Positions 26,610-36,273 of a stretch of DNA of 64,000 nucleotides are shown piece after piece. The stretch covers positions 496,001 to 560,000 of the forward strand of contig OZ238266.1 in NCBI GenBank assembly GCA_965178655.1, read 5' to 3'. A program made the position numbers and the translations under genes. The DNA is from GCA-2733415 sp965178655 (GTDB lineage: Bacteria; Bacteroidota; Bacteroidia; Flavobacteriales; Flavobacteriaceae). The first letter of the stretch is position 1. Each line of letters begins with the position of its first letter. The notes beneath the pieces are model-generated. The model saw only the letters and a program-made list of their open reading frames with translations, had not been told where the DNA came from and made no database searches.

Positions 26610-27701
26610 ATGAATACTACTATAAAATTTTCACGAATTGACTCTGCTAAGTTTTTTAAAACCTTAAACAAACGTGTTAACAGTTATTTTAAAGAGCATA
26701 ATATAAAAAAAACAGGAAACTGGAAGCTTTACAGTAAAACAATTGTAATGTTTGCTTTACTATTTGTACCGTTGGTATTAATCTTAACCTTAGAACTACC
26801 TACATGGGCACAGATTATGTCTGTGGTTACCATTGGTGTTGGAATGGCTGGTGTTGGAATGAATGTTATGCATGACGCCAACCATGAGTCTTTTTCTAGC
26901 AAAAAATGGGTAAACAAATTAATGGGAAGCAGTATTTATATCTTAGCTGGAAACGTTTACAACTGGCAGGTTCAGCATAATGTTTTGCACCATACATATA
27001 CCAATATTAAAGGTTATGATGAAGATATTGATGCTGGAAGAATTATTCGATTTTCACCACAATCAAAATGGCTTAAAATACACCAATACCAAAAGTACTA
27101 CGCCTTTTTTATATACGGATTACTTACCATTAACTGGGCTATAACAACAGATTTCAAACAATCTTACAAATATTTAAAGCGTAAATTATCTTACGGAAAA
27201 AAAACAAACCCTACTGCACAATGGACAACCCTTATCATTAGTAAAATAATATACTATACCCTATGGATTGCTCTACCAATATTTTTAGGTTTTGCTTGGT
27301 GGAAAGTGCTTATTGGTTTTGTAATCATGCATTATACTGCTGGTATTATTTTAAGTGTTGTTTTTCAATTAGCGCATGTTATGCCTAATACAGAAACACC
27401 TACTCCTGATGAAAACGGAAACATGAAAAACACTTGGGCCATACACCAACTATACACCACTTCTAATTTTTCTCCAAAAAATTGGCTGGTAGGATTTTAC
27501 ACAGGAGGGCTAAACCACCAAGTAGAACATCACCTATACGCCAATATTAGTCATATACATTATAGTAAAATAGCAAAAATTGTAAAAGCAACAGCTTTAG
27601 AATTTAAACTACCATATAATGAATATAAAACTATGGGACGCGCTATTATTGAGCACTACAGACAATTAAGCGTATTAGGTGAAAATCCAAATATTGCATA
27701 A
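26610..27701 (+). CDS. Membrane fatty acid desaturase (acyl-lipid/acyl-CoA type)
   Basis: Three histidine boxes that bind the di-iron centre are seen: HDANH at 88-92, HNVLHH at 123-128 and HQVEHH near 300-305. Hydrophobic pairs (about 44-62, 70-86, 225-255) give four membrane segments. The HQVEHH third box with Gln is the form found in 'front-end' and linoleoyl-CoA-type desaturases. It introduces a double bond in membrane acyl chains, plausibly for cold adaptation; regiospecificity cannot be read. The aminotransferase gene follows after 18 bp, on the same strand, so they may be co-transcribed. Confidence 0.88.
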   Translation: MNTTIKFSRIDSAKFFKTLNKRVNSYFKEHNIKKTGNWKLYSKTIVMFALLFVPLVLILTLELPTWAQIMSVVTIGVGMAGVGMNVMHDANHESFSSKKWVNKLMGSSIYILAGNVYNWQVQHNVLHHTYTNIKGYDEDIDAGRIIRFSPQSKWLKIHQYQKYYAFFIYGLLTINWAITTDFKQSYKYLKRKLSYGKKTNPTAQWTTLIISKIIYYTLWIALPIFLGFAWWKVLIGFVIMHYTAGIILSVVFQLAHVMPNTETPTPDENGNMKNTWAIHQLYTTSNFSPKNWLVGFYTGGLNHQVEHHLYANISHIHYSKIAKIVKATALEFKLPYNEYKTMGRAIIEHYRQLSVLGENPNIA

Positions 27702-27719
27702 CACTTTATATATTTTATC

Positions 27720-28904
27720 ATGAATCCACTTTCGGACAGAATTAACAGTTTACCAATTTCTCAAACATTAGCAATGGCTGCTAAAACTCGAGAATTAAGA
27801 AATGAAGGAAAAGATATTATTGGGCTTAGCTTAGGAGAACCTGATTTTAACACCCCAAATTTCATTAAAGAAGCAGCTATACAAGCTATTAATGATGACT
27901 ATAACTCTTACACTCCAGTAGATGGTTATGTTGAGCTAAAAGAGGCTATTTGCCGTAAATTTAAGCGAGATAACAAGCTTACATACGCACCAAACCAGAT
28001 TGTTGTTTCTACAGGAGCAAAACAATCTATTGCTAATATTGCAATGGTACTTTTAAACCCCGGAGATGAGGTTTTACTACCTGCACCGTATTGGGTAAGT
28101 TATTCTGCAATTGCAACTTTAGCCGAAGCTAACTTTAAAGAAATACCTTCTACTATTGAATCCGATTTTAAAATAACTCCCGAGCAATTAGAAGCGGCAA
28201 TTACTCCAAAAACAAAATTAATTTTCTTCAACTCACCAAATAACCCAAGTGGTTCAAAATACACAGAAGAAGAGTATTTAGCACTTGCTGCAGTTTTAGA
28301 AAAACACCCAAACATATATATTCTTTCAGACGAAATATACGAACATATTAATTACGAAGGAGAAAACTTCAGTTTTGCCCGTATTAAATCACTATACAAC
28401 AGAACCATTACCGTAAATGGCGTTGCAAAAGCATTTGCAATGACTGGATGGCGTATTGGATATATTGGTGCTCCAGAATGGATTGCAAAAGCATGTACAA
28501 AAATGCAGGGACAAATTACCTCTGGCGCTAATTGTATTGCACAACGTGCTACTATTGCAGCGTTAGATGCACCTGTAAGTAAAATACAATATATGGTTGA
28601 TGAATTTAAATCAAGACGTGATATTGTTATTGGACTTTTAAATGAGATAGAAGGCATTAAAACAAATGTACCACAAGGTGCTTTTTACATTTTTCCTGAT
28701 GTGTCTGCCTATTTTGGAAAAACTATTCAAGGTGTAACTATAAATAATGCTTCAGATTTTGCATTGTATATCTTAGAAAAAGCCCATGTAGCTACCGTTA
28801 CTGGAGATGCTTTTGGAACGCCAAATTGCATTCGTATTTCATATGCTGCAAGCGAAGAAAAACTAAGAGAGGCAATGGCGCGAATTAAAAAAGCGTTATC
28901 TTAA
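27720..28904 (+). CDS. aspC: Class I/II pyridoxal-phosphate aminotransferase (aspartate aminotransferase type)
   Basis: Transfers amino groups between aspartate and 2-oxoglutarate or related pairs. PLP lysine is Lys 237 in NGVAKAFAMTGWRIGY. Other signatures are SLGEPDFNTP, STGAKQSIANI, FNSPNNPSG (with the Asn that contacts PLP) and ILSDEIYEH. Length of 394 is as in the I-gamma subgroup. Substrate range within the family is broad, so the precise symbol is tentative. A hairpin with a long T-tract follows. Confidence 0.88.
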   Translation: MNPLSDRINSLPISQTLAMAAKTRELRNEGKDIIGLSLGEPDFNTPNFIKEAAIQAINDDYNSYTPVDGYVELKEAICRKFKRDNKLTYAPNQIVVSTGAKQSIANIAMVLLNPGDEVLLPAPYWVSYSAIATLAEANFKEIPSTIESDFKITPEQLEAAITPKTKLIFFNSPNNPSGSKYTEEEYLALAAVLEKHPNIYILSDEIYEHINYEGENFSFARIKSLYNRTITVNGVAKAFAMTGWRIGYIGAPEWIAKACTKMQGQITSGANCIAQRATIAALDAPVSKIQYMVDEFKSRRDIVIGLLNEIEGIKTNVPQGAFYIFPDVSAYFGKTIQGVTINNASDFALYILEKAHVATVTGDAFGTPNCIRISYAASEEKLREAMARIKKALS

Positions 28905-28925
28905 TTACTCAAAACACAACATTAT

Positions 28926-28963
28926 ACACCTCTTAGCATTTTGTTTTGAGGTGTTTTTTTTTT
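28926..28963 (+). terminator. Terminator after the aminotransferase gene
   Basis: ACACCTC (28926-28932) pairs with GAGGTGT (28948-28954), 15-base loop, followed by a run of nine or so T residues. 22 bp after the stop codon. Confidence 0.75.
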
Positions 28964-29023
28964 AGATAATTACAACCTTTTTAAAAATATTTTTTAAATT
29001 TATTTAAGGTATTTACACAAAAT

Positions 29024-29485
29024 ATGGCTTATAATATTGTTTTAATTGAACCTGAAATACATACAAATACTGGTAATATTGGTCGTTTATCTCTAGCCAC
29101 AGGATCTAATCTACACTTGGTAAAACCCTTTGGTTTTGAGTTAACTGATAGCCGATTAAAACGTGCTGGATTAGATTATTGGAAACATATAAATGTGTTT
29201 ATATATGATAGTATAGATGATTTCTTTAATACACACAAGAACAAAGAAATGGTGTTTTTATCTAGCCATGGCACACAAAAATATTGGGATATTGATTTTA
29301 AAGATGAGTTATTTTTAGTATTCGGAAAAGAATCTTCTGGGCTTCCAAAAAATCATTCTCATATTTTAAAAAGTAAATTATATAATATACCGCTGTATAG
29401 CGAACATATTAGAAGTGTAAACTTAGCAAATGCCGTTAGTATTGTTGCTTATGAGGGTATTAGGCAGTTATCATTAAATAGCTAA
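29024..29485 (+). CDS. trmL: tRNA (cytidine(34)-2'-O)-methyltransferase (TrmL/YibK family)
   Basis: Small SPOUT methyltransferase of 153 residues. Motifs: EPEIHTNTGNIGRL near the N terminus, LVFGKESSGLP and IPLYSEHIRSVNLANAVSI, which build the trefoil-knot SAM site. It methylates the 2'-O of the wobble base of some leucine tRNAs. Single gene. Confidence 0.92.
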   Translation: MAYNIVLIEPEIHTNTGNIGRLSLATGSNLHLVKPFGFELTDSRLKRAGLDYWKHINVFIYDSIDDFFNTHKNKEMVFLSSHGTQKYWDIDFKDELFLVFGKESSGLPKNHSHILKSKLYNIPLYSEHIRSVNLANAVSIVAYEGIRQLSLNS

Positions 29486-29510
29486 GCACAGTTATTAAAA
29501 CAGTATACAA

Positions 29511-29544
29511 AAAAAACGGTTTCTATTACTAGAAACCGTTTTTT
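29511..29544. terminator. Bidirectional terminator between trmL and queA
   Basis: Perfect 15-bp stem AAAAAACGGTTTCTA / TAGAAACCGTTTTTT with loop TTAC, between convergent genes. Confidence 0.92.
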
Positions 29545-29590
29545 GTTATTATAATATTATAGGCTTGCTAAAATACTTACTCTATATTTT

Positions 29591-30640
29591 CTATAAAATT
29601 AGCATAGCATCGCCGTAAGTATAAAAATTATACTTTTCTTTAATAGCCTCTTTGTATGCTTTCATAACAAAATCGTAATCTGCAAAAGCAGCTACCATCA
29701 TTAATAATGTAGATTTTGGCGTATGAAAATTTGTTATCATACAATTTGCAATACTAAAATCATGTGGTGGGTGTATGTATTTGTTAGACCATCCGTCAAA
29801 TGTATTTAATGTTGCATTAGAAGATACTGCACTTTCTAAACTACGCATTACAGTAGTTCCTACAGCACATACTTTTCTCTTTTTTGTCTTTGCGTTGTTA
29901 ATTATTTCTACGGCCTTCTCTTCAATTTTAATTTCTTCAGAATCCATTTTATGCTTTGACAAATCTTCTACTTCAACCGGATTAAATGTTCCTAACCCAA
30001 TATGTAAAGTAACTTCTGCAAAATCTATCCCTTTAATTTCTAAACGTTTTAACAAGTGTTTAGAAAAGTGTAGTCCTGCTGTTGGTGCAGCTACTGCCCC
30101 TTCATGCTTTGCATAAATAGTTTGGTAACGTGACTTATCATCTGGCTCTACGTCACGCTTAATATATTTTGGCAATGGTGTAACACCTAACTCATCTAAC
30201 TTTACTCTAAACTCCTCATAACTACCATCATATAAAAAACGTAATGTTCTTCCTCTAGATGTTGTATTGTCAATAACCTCTGCTACTAAAGCTTGGTCTT
30301 CTCCAAAATACAATTTATTACCAATACGTATTTTACGCGCTGGATCTACTAATACATCCCATAAACGTTGCTCTTCGTTTAATTCACGTAGTAAAAACAC
30401 TTCAATTCTTGCGCCTGTTTTTTCTTTGTTACCAAATAAACGTGCCGGAAACACCTTGGTATTATTTAATACCATTACATCATCTTCATCAAAATAATCT
30501 ATAAGATCTTTAAACTTTTTGTGTTCTATAGTTTGCTCTTTACGATTTAAAACCATTAAACGCGATTCATCTCTAATTTCTGATGGATGCTCAACTAATA
30601 ACTCCTCTGGAAGCTCAAAATCAAATTGTGATAATTTCAT
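29591..30640 (-). CDS. queA: S-adenosylmethionine:tRNA ribosyltransferase-isomerase QueA
   Basis: Transfers the ribosyl part of SAM to preQ1 in tRNA to make epoxyqueuosine. The protein (349 residues) shows the family blocks MKLSQFDFELPEELLVEHP-type start, VLNNTKVFPARL, PTAGLHFS, LHIGLGTFNPV and TNFHTPKSTLLMMVAAF. It is the last gene of the minus-strand run that begins with the DAHP synthase gene; a 96-bp gap separates it from aroA. Confidence 0.96.
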   Translation of the reverse strand: MKLSQFDFELPEELLVEHPSEIRDESRLMVLNRKEQTIEHKKFKDLIDYFDEDDVMVLNNTKVFPARLFGNKEKTGARIEVFLLRELNEEQRLWDVLVDPARKIRIGNKLYFGEDQALVAEVIDNTTSRGRTLRFLYDGSYEEFRVKLDELGVTPLPKYIKRDVEPDDKSRYQTIYAKHEGAVAAPTAGLHFSKHLLKRLEIKGIDFAEVTLHIGLGTFNPVEVEDLSKHKMDSEEIKIEEKAVEIINNAKTKKRKVCAVGTTVMRSLESAVSSNATLNTFDGWSNKYIHPPHDFSIANCMITNFHTPKSTLLMMVAAFADYDFVMKAYKEAIKEKYNFYTYGDAMLIL

Positions 30641-30736
30641 ATATGTATTTTAGGTTGTTATAATTAGGTTGCTAATATACAACCTCAGGATAGGCGTTGT
30701 CAAGTAATTTGACAATTATATTTTTATTACCGCAAT

Positions 30737-31963
30737 TTAGCTTGATTTTATACCTGCCAATTGAACGTCTTTCCAAAATGACGGGTATGATTTCTCTACC
30801 ACCTCAGCATTTTTTATAGTCAATGACGTTATTAATGCCAATGGCATAAAAGCCATAGCCATTCTATGATCTTGGTATGTATTAACCTCAACTTGTGAGT
30901 TAATTTGCAATACAGACTGTATTTTTAAAGCGTCTTGGGTAATAGCAATCTTAGTACCAAATTTTTCTAACTCATTTTTTAATGCAACTAACCTATCGGT
31001 TTCTTTAATTTTTAAAGTATGTAACCCATTCAACTCGCAACAAACACCTAAGCCCAAACAAGTTACTGCAATAGTCTGTGCAATATCTGGAGTGTCTTGC
31101 AACGATAATCTCATTTTTTTAACATGCACTGCTTTTTTTGTAATTATGATAGTATCATTGCTATACTCTGTTGTTACACCAAAACGTGTATATATTTCTG
31201 CTAGTCTGGCATCACCTTGTAATGAATTCTCTAAAAATGTACCCAATTGCATTGAAGTACCTATTGGCGATAAGGCAATACAACTATACCAATATGATGC
31301 TGAACTCCAATCGGAACTTATCGAGATGGTTTGTTTTGAAGATAATAAACTGGGTTGTAATGTATTTACAGTGATTACCCTGCCCTCAAAACTACTTTTA
31401 ACACCAATTTTGGAGAGTAACTCTAAAGTCATTTCTATATACGGAAGTGAGGTAATTTGTCCCGTTAATTTAAGTGCCAGTCCTTTTTTAAATAAAGGTG
31501 CCACAAGTAATAATGCAGATATATACTGACTTGACACCTCTGCTGAAATTGTTAGCTCACCGCCTTCTATTGCTCTTCCTTTAATACTTAAAGGCGGAAA
31601 TCCTTCGTTAGCGACATAACTTATATCTGCGCCTAATTCTCGTAAAGCATCTACTAAAATTGCAATAGGACGCTCATGCATTCTTTCTGAGCCTAAAAGT
31701 GTAATGTTGTTATTCTGTTGGATAGCGTAATAAGCAGTTAAAAACCGCATTGCTGTTCCTGCATGGTGTACATCAATAATAGAATTGGTGTTTTGTAATG
31801 CTTGTTGCAGCAATTTTGTGTCTTGAGAATCCGACACGTTTTTAAGTAATACATTGCCATATAAAGCTTTTAAAATAAGTAGGCGATTTGTTTCCGACTT
31901 AGAGCCTGTAATTGCGAGTATTGTATTATTCTTTATAATTGATTTATGTAACAATACATTCAT
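30737..31963 (-). CDS. aroA: 3-phosphoshikimate 1-carboxyvinyltransferase (EPSP synthase)
   Basis: Sixth step of the shikimate pathway: PEP plus shikimate-3-phosphate to EPSP. Substrate-binding blocks: GSKSETNR (20-27), AGTAMRF (68-74), SERMHERP (92-99), SSQYISALLL and the late KETDRL and YQDHRMAMAF motifs. At 408 residues it is slightly short but complete. The start codon directly abuts the stop of the small membrane protein gene. Confidence 0.95.
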   Translation of the reverse strand: MNVLLHKSIIKNNTILAITGSKSETNRLLILKALYGNVLLKNVSDSQDTKLLQQALQNTNSIIDVHHAGTAMRFLTAYYAIQQNNNITLLGSERMHERPIAILVDALRELGADISYVANEGFPPLSIKGRAIEGGELTISAEVSSQYISALLLVAPLFKKGLALKLTGQITSLPYIEMTLELLSKIGVKSSFEGRVITVNTLQPSLLSSKQTISISSDWSSASYWYSCIALSPIGTSMQLGTFLENSLQGDARLAEIYTRFGVTTEYSNDTIIITKKAVHVKKMRLSLQDTPDIAQTIAVTCLGLGVCCELNGLHTLKIKETDRLVALKNELEKFGTKIAITQDALKIQSVLQINSQVEVNTYQDHRMAMAFMPLALITSLTIKNAEVVEKSYPSFWKDVQLAGIKSS

Positions 31964-32212
31964 CTACCTAATGCTTCTTAGAACTGTAAACACACTGTAT
32001 AACACACTAAATATAACCTTAAAGCCTAGAAAAGATTTCCATTTTCCGTCTGAGAAATTTTCTGAAACCACCCCATCTATATCTAAAGTAAATACTGATG
32101 AGCCACTGCGTAACACTAATGATATTACAACTAACATTACAAAAAATACGCCCGATTTTAAGAGTACTTTTTGAATAAAATTTGGTGTTTTAATTTTTTC
32201 TAATACCGTCAT
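31964..32212 (-). CDS. Small membrane protein of unknown function
   Basis: 82 residues with two hydrophobic segments (about 15-36 and 60-80). I do not recognise a named family. Support for being a gene is positional: it starts 2 bp after the MazG-like stop and its stop directly touches the aroA start, so it is tightly packed in the operon with no spare bases. The segment between the helices (SSVFTLDIDGVVSENFSDGKW) reads as a genuine soluble loop, shown here nearly whole. Probably inner membrane. Confidence 0.7.
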   Translation of the reverse strand: MTVLEKIKTPNFIQKVLLKSGVFFVMLVVISLVLRSGSSVFTLDIDGVVSENFSDGKWKSFLGFKVIFSVLYSVFTVLRSIR

Positions 32213-32214
32213 AA

Positions 32215-32541
32215 TTATGTTAGTTTTTGATTGTTATGGTGCCTATCATGATCTCGTTTTGTTTTAAGATCTAATTTTTTATCAAAAGATTCTTGTAAAT
32301 TAATTCCTGTTTGATTTGCCAAACAAAGCACTACAAAAAGTACATCTGAGAGCTCTTCCCCTAAATCTTTATTTTTATCGCTTTCTTTTTCGCTTTGCTC
32401 TCCGTAGCGACGAGCAATAATACGTGCCACCTCACCTACTTCTTCGGTAAGTTGTGCCATATTAGTAAGTTCATTAAAATAACGTACGCCGTGTGCTTTA
32501 ATCCAGTCATCAACTGCTTGTTGTGCATTTTCTATATTCAT
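32215..32541 (-). CDS. MazG-like nucleotide pyrophosphohydrolase
   Basis: 108 residues. The metal-binding EExxE-type motif EEVGEVAR and the later DLGEELSDVLF motif fit the all-alpha MazG superfamily, which hydrolyses (d)NTPs to monophosphates and cleans the nucleotide pool. Sits between dtd (87 bp) and the small membrane protein (2 bp). Confidence 0.87.
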   Translation of the reverse strand: MNIENAQQAVDDWIKAHGVRYFNELTNMAQLTEEVGEVARIIARRYGEQSEKESDKNKDLGEELSDVLFVVLCLANQTGINLQESFDKKLDLKTKRDHDRHHNNQKLT

Positions 32542-32628
32542 TTGTATCTATGATATTGAATTTCAAAATTAGTGAACTATCTAAAGAATAGCAATTAAGT
32601 GAACTTAATTATTATACTACACCTAACA

Positions 32629-33081
32629 TTATTCTTTATGCTTTGTATCTATAGTGATAGTTACCGGCCCATCATTACAAAGAGAAACAGCCATGTCTGC
32701 TCCAAAACGACCTGTTTGTATAGGCTTACCTAAATCTGCGGTTAACTGCGTTATAAATGCCTCGTAAATTGGTATAGCTATTTCGGGTTTTGCGGCTTTA
32801 GTAAATCCCGGACGTGTGCCTTTTTTAGTACTTGCAAATAGTGTAAATTGAGATATTAAAAGCACATTTCCTTCTACGTTTTTTATGCTATTATTCATGA
32901 GTCCGTTTGTATCTGTAAAAATACGAAGGTTAGCTATTTTTAAAGACAGCCATTTAATATCATCAGCTGTATCTTCTGGAGAAACACCTAATAACACTAC
33001 AATTCCTTTTTTAATACTGGCAGTTATACTGGCATTAATTGTTACTGAAGCTTCCGACACACGCTGAATAACTGCTCTCAT
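32629..33081 (-). CDS. dtd: D-aminoacyl-tRNA deacylase
   Basis: Removes D-amino acids wrongly loaded on tRNA. MRAVIQRVSEASVTI start, the active-site SQFTLFAS with following KKGTRPGF, and the C-terminal NDGPVTI (Gly-cisPro motif family form) are all present in 150 residues. Eight bases downstream of rsgA. Confidence 0.95.
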   Translation of the reverse strand: MRAVIQRVSEASVTINASITASIKKGIVVLLGVSPEDTADDIKWLSLKIANLRIFTDTNGLMNNSIKNVEGNVLLISQFTLFASTKKGTRPGFTKAAKPEIAIPIYEAFITQLTADLGKPIQTGRFGADMAVSLCNDGPVTITIDTKHKE

Positions 33082-33089
33082 TATTCTTA

Positions 33090-34037
33090 TTATTTTTTAT
33101 GGTCGTCTATTCTATAGTGCTCATCATCTCCTGCTAACATTTGCAGGTAACTTTTATATCTCGAATAAACAATTTTATCTTCTTCTACTGCTTTTTTTAC
33201 AGCACAGTGTGGTTCCTCAACATGAAGGCAGTTATTAAATTTACAATGGTGCTTTATGGCAAAAAACTCTGGAAAGAAATCGGTTATTTCTTCTTTTTCC
33301 ATATTAACAATTCCAAAACCTTTAATTCCGGGGGTATCAATAATTCTAGCGTTAAACGATAGGTCAAACATTTCTGCAAAGGTTGTTGTATGTTGCCCTT
33401 GTTTATGTTGGGTTGAAATTTCTGTAGTTTTAATATTTAAGTCTGGAGCAATGGTGTTTACCAATGTTGATTTTCCTACACCTGAATGTCCTACAAACAT
33501 ACTGGTTTTACCAGTCATCATTTCTTTTACTTTATCTACATTTTTCCCTTCTAAAGCAGATACACCAACACATTCATATCCAATATTTCTATACAAGGCT
33601 GCCATATATTTTATTTCGCCAAGTTCTTCTTCCGAATAGCTATCTACTTTGTTAAACAGCAATACTGTTTTTACATTATAAGCCTCTGTAGTGGCCAAAA
33701 AACGATCAATAAAACTTGTAAATGTTGGTGGGTTATTAAGTGTTATTAATAAAAAAACCTGATCTACGTTAGCAGCAATAATATGTATGCGCTTTGATAG
33801 GTTTACAGATTTACGAATAATGTAATTATCACGATCATGAATACTGGTTATAACCCCTGTTGTTTCGTTGTTTTTATCTTCAAGAGTAAAATCTACCACA
33901 TCACCTACTGCAATAGGATTGGTGCTTTTAATTCCTTTTAAACGAAACTTACCTTTAATACGACACTTGTAAAAAGTACCATTGCTGCCTTTTACATTAT
34001 ACCAACTTCCTGTAGATTTATATACTATTCCTGTCAT
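33090..34037 (-). CDS. rsgA: Ribosome small subunit-dependent GTPase RsgA
   Basis: Circularly permuted GTPase that checks 30S maturation. OB-fold N terminus (GIVYKSTGSWYNV), then NKVD before the P-loop GHSGVGKST, then DTPGIKGFG: the G4-G1-G3 order shows the permutation. C-terminal zinc site reads CKFNNCLHVEEPHC. Length 315 normal. Confidence 0.96.
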   Translation of the reverse strand: MTGIVYKSTGSWYNVKGSNGTFYKCRIKGKFRLKGIKSTNPIAVGDVVDFTLEDKNNETTGVITSIHDRDNYIIRKSVNLSKRIHIIAANVDQVFLLITLNNPPTFTSFIDRFLATTEAYNVKTVLLFNKVDSYSEEELGEIKYMAALYRNIGYECVGVSALEGKNVDKVKEMMTGKTSMFVGHSGVGKSTLVNTIAPDLNIKTTEISTQHKQGQHTTTFAEMFDLSFNARIIDTPGIKGFGIVNMEKEEITDFFPEFFAIKHHCKFNNCLHVEEPHCAVKKAVEEDKIVYSRYKSYLQMLAGDDEHYRIDDHKK

Positions 34038-34061
34038 GCTATAAAGTTACGTTGTTTTTCA

Positions 34062-35129
34062 TTACTTTTTTTGATGAAAAATAGATTCTTGATGTATTGC
34101 CTTATAAATTTCTGCAATAAACCCTTCACTTAATTTTTTAGTATTTCCTTGAACAATCATACGCTGTAATATCTCATTCCAACGGTTAGATTGAAGAATG
34201 GCAATGTCATTTTTATATTTTAGTTGTCCTATAGCTGCCGAAACATCCATTCGTTTCCCTAATGTAGTTATTAACTTTGCATCTAGCGAATCTATTTTTT
34301 CTCTCAAAGCATCTAGTATTACTATATAATCTGGAGAATGCCCCTCTTGCTGTTTTATTTTTAAGCTATCTAATATTGTCACTAATTTCTCAGGAGTAAC
34401 CTGTTGTGCAGCGTCAGACCATGCTTGTTTTGGGGTATTGTGTGTTTCAATCATGAAACCGTCAAAGTTTAAATCTAATGCGGTTTGACAAAGTTCTGAA
34501 ATAAATTTTGAGTCTCCTCCAATATGCGATGGATCACAAATTAGTGGTATTTCAGGATAATTATTTTTAAAATCAATAGGTATTTGCCACTCTGGTTTGT
34601 TTCTGTACGTTGTTTTTTCATAAGATGAAAATCCACGATGAACAGCTCCTAACTTTTTTATTCCTGCCTGTTGTAACCGTTCTATAGCACCTAACCATAA
34701 TGCCAAGTCTGGATTTATAGGGTTTTTAACCAATACTATTTTATCTGTCCCTTTTAAGGCATCTGCAATTTCTTGTACCATAAACGGATTTACCGTTGTT
34801 CTGGCACCAATCCACAACACATCTACATCATGTGCTAAAGCATGTTTTACATGGGTTGCATTAGCAACCTCCGTAGCAATCATCATTCCCGTTTCTTGCT
34901 TTACACTTTGTAACCATTGCAGGCCTATCTGTCCTACACCCTCAAAATTTCCGGGGCGTGTTCTGGGTTTCCAGATTCCTGCACGAAATACTGTTGCCTT
35001 TGTGTTTTTTAATTGATTTGCTATAGCAAGTACCTGCTCCTCTGTTTCAGCACTACACGGCCCTGCAATAACTAACGGATGGGTTAGCTGCATTTTAGAG
35101 AGCCAGTTGTTATGTTTTTCTATATTCAT
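34062..35129 (-). CDS. Bifunctional 3-deoxy-7-phosphoheptulonate synthase / chorismate mutase type II
   Basis: Catalyses the first step of the shikimate pathway and, through its C-terminal domain, chorismate to prephenate. DAHP synthase part (about 1-260) has AGPCSAE, RAGIWKPRTRPGNFEG, IGARTTVNPF, LVKNPINPD and CDPSHIGGD. The chorismate mutase part (about 263-350) starts ILDALREKIDSLDAKLI with helix residues R and K of the AroQ fold. This fusion, DAHP synthase first, is common in Bacteroidota. First gene of a minus-strand run through queA. Confidence 0.93.
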   Translation of the reverse strand: MNIEKHNNWLSKMQLTHPLVIAGPCSAETEEQVLAIANQLKNTKATVFRAGIWKPRTRPGNFEGVGQIGLQWLQSVKQETGMMIATEVANATHVKHALAHDVDVLWIGARTTVNPFMVQEIADALKGTDKIVLVKNPINPDLALWLGAIERLQQAGIKKLGAVHRGFSSYEKTTYRNKPEWQIPIDFKNNYPEIPLICDPSHIGGDSKFISELCQTALDLNFDGFMIETHNTPKQAWSDAAQQVTPEKLVTILDSLKIKQQEGHSPDYIVILDALREKIDSLDAKLITTLGKRMDVSAAIGQLKYKNDIAILQSNRWNEILQRMIVQGNTKKLSEGFIAEIYKAIHQESIFHQKK

Positions 35130-35184
35130 CTATAGTATTTTAAACTGAAATTGGTTTGGTAGCCATTTGTGTTATATATTAGCA

Positions 35185-35212
35185 CAAATGTAATAAACTT
35201 ACTTGATGCAAA
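35185..35212 (-). promoter_or_regulatory. Candidate promoter of the shikimate/queA gene run
   Basis: On the minus strand TTTG (35209-35212) and TACATTTG (35185-35192) are separated by 16 bases, close to the Bacteroidota TTTG/TAnnTTTG pattern, 55 bp before the start codon at 35129. Confidence 0.5.
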
Positions 35213-35311
35213 TACACAAGGCTTTAAGTTTTTTTACTCATTTTTAACGTTAACATAGTTAATAATTATGCCATTTTGGCTATCGCTCAGCGATTAACTT
35301 TTTTCAAAACA

Positions 35312-36205
35312 ATGTCTATCAAAGTCACTAACATCTCAAAATTTTATGGCAAACAAAAAGCCTTAAATGATATTTCTTTTACAATTAAAAAAGGGGAGAT
35401 TGTTGGTTTTTTAGGTCCGAATGGTGCTGGAAAGTCAACCTTAATGAAAATACTGACGACCTATTTAAGTCCTTCTGAGGGTACTGCTGAAGTAAATAAT
35501 TTTTCTACAGAAAAAAACCGCAAAAAAGTACAACAAAGTGTGGGGTACTTACCAGAGCATAACCCACTATACTTAGACATGTATGTTAGGGAATATTTAG
35601 CTTTTAATGCAGCTGTATATAAAGTTTCTAAAGAACGAATAGAAGATGTTATTACATTAACCGGACTTAATCCTGAATCGCACAAAAAAATAAGTCAACT
35701 CTCTAAAGGATACAGACAACGTGTGGGTCTTGCCGCAGCATTATTACACGATCCGGAAGTTTTAATTTTAGATGAGCCTACCACAGGGCTAGACCCTAAT
35801 CAATTGGTAGAAATACGCGAGCTTATTAAAAGTATTGCCAAACAAAAAACTATTTTCTTATCTACACATATCATGCAAGAGGTTGAAGCAGTATGTGATA
35901 GGGTTTTAATTATTAATAAAGGAATGCTTGTTAAAGACACTACCATTGCTGATTTAAAAAACAACCAAGACCAGTTAATTGAAGTAGAGTTTGATTATAG
36001 ACTAGAAGATGTTTTATTGCAACGATTGCCACATGTAAGTCTTGCAAAAAACACCTTTGGTATGACTTGGGAAATTACTTTTAACACAAAAGAAGATATG
36101 CGTCCGCTATTATTCGACTTTGCAAAAGAGCATGATCTTAAAATTTTAAAATTAGACACTAAAAACAAAAATTTAGAACAGCTATTTAAAGAGTTAACCG
36201 TTTAA
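35312..36205 (+). CDS. gldA: Gliding-motility ABC transporter ATP-binding protein GldA
   Basis: ABC ATPase of 297 residues: Walker A GPNGAGKST (35-43), signature LSKGYRQRVGLA, Walker B VLILDEPTTGLD. GldA partners with membrane proteins GldF and GldG, not seen in this window; separate location is usual. I start at ATG 35312 (MSIKVTNISKFYG), which matches the family N terminus; a TTG 36 bp upstream would add twelve residues of no family similarity. Other ABC ATPases of similar size exist, but the neighbourhood and length fit GldA best. Confidence 0.82.
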   Translation: MSIKVTNISKFYGKQKALNDISFTIKKGEIVGFLGPNGAGKSTLMKILTTYLSPSEGTAEVNNFSTEKNRKKVQQSVGYLPEHNPLYLDMYVREYLAFNAAVYKVSKERIEDVITLTGLNPESHKKISQLSKGYRQRVGLAAALLHDPEVLILDEPTTGLDPNQLVEIRELIKSIAKQKTIFLSTHIMQEVEAVCDRVLIINKGMLVKDTTIADLKNNQDQLIEVEFDYRLEDVLLQRLPHVSLAKNTFGMTWEITFNTKEDMRPLLFDFAKEHDLKILKLDTKNKNLEQLFKELTV

Positions 36206-36273
36206 TGTTTTAATAGATAATTTAGATTCCCAAAGACTCTAAATCCCTCCGAGGTATTATCTCGAACATTCAT

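Noticed and set aside
31092..31529. 145-residue plus-strand frame inside aroA
   Set aside because: Antisense to conserved aroA blocks; no independent features.
35276..35311. TTG start that would lengthen GldA by twelve residues
   Set aside because: The ATG at 35312 gives the normal ABC ATPase N terminus; the extra residues show no similarity to the family.
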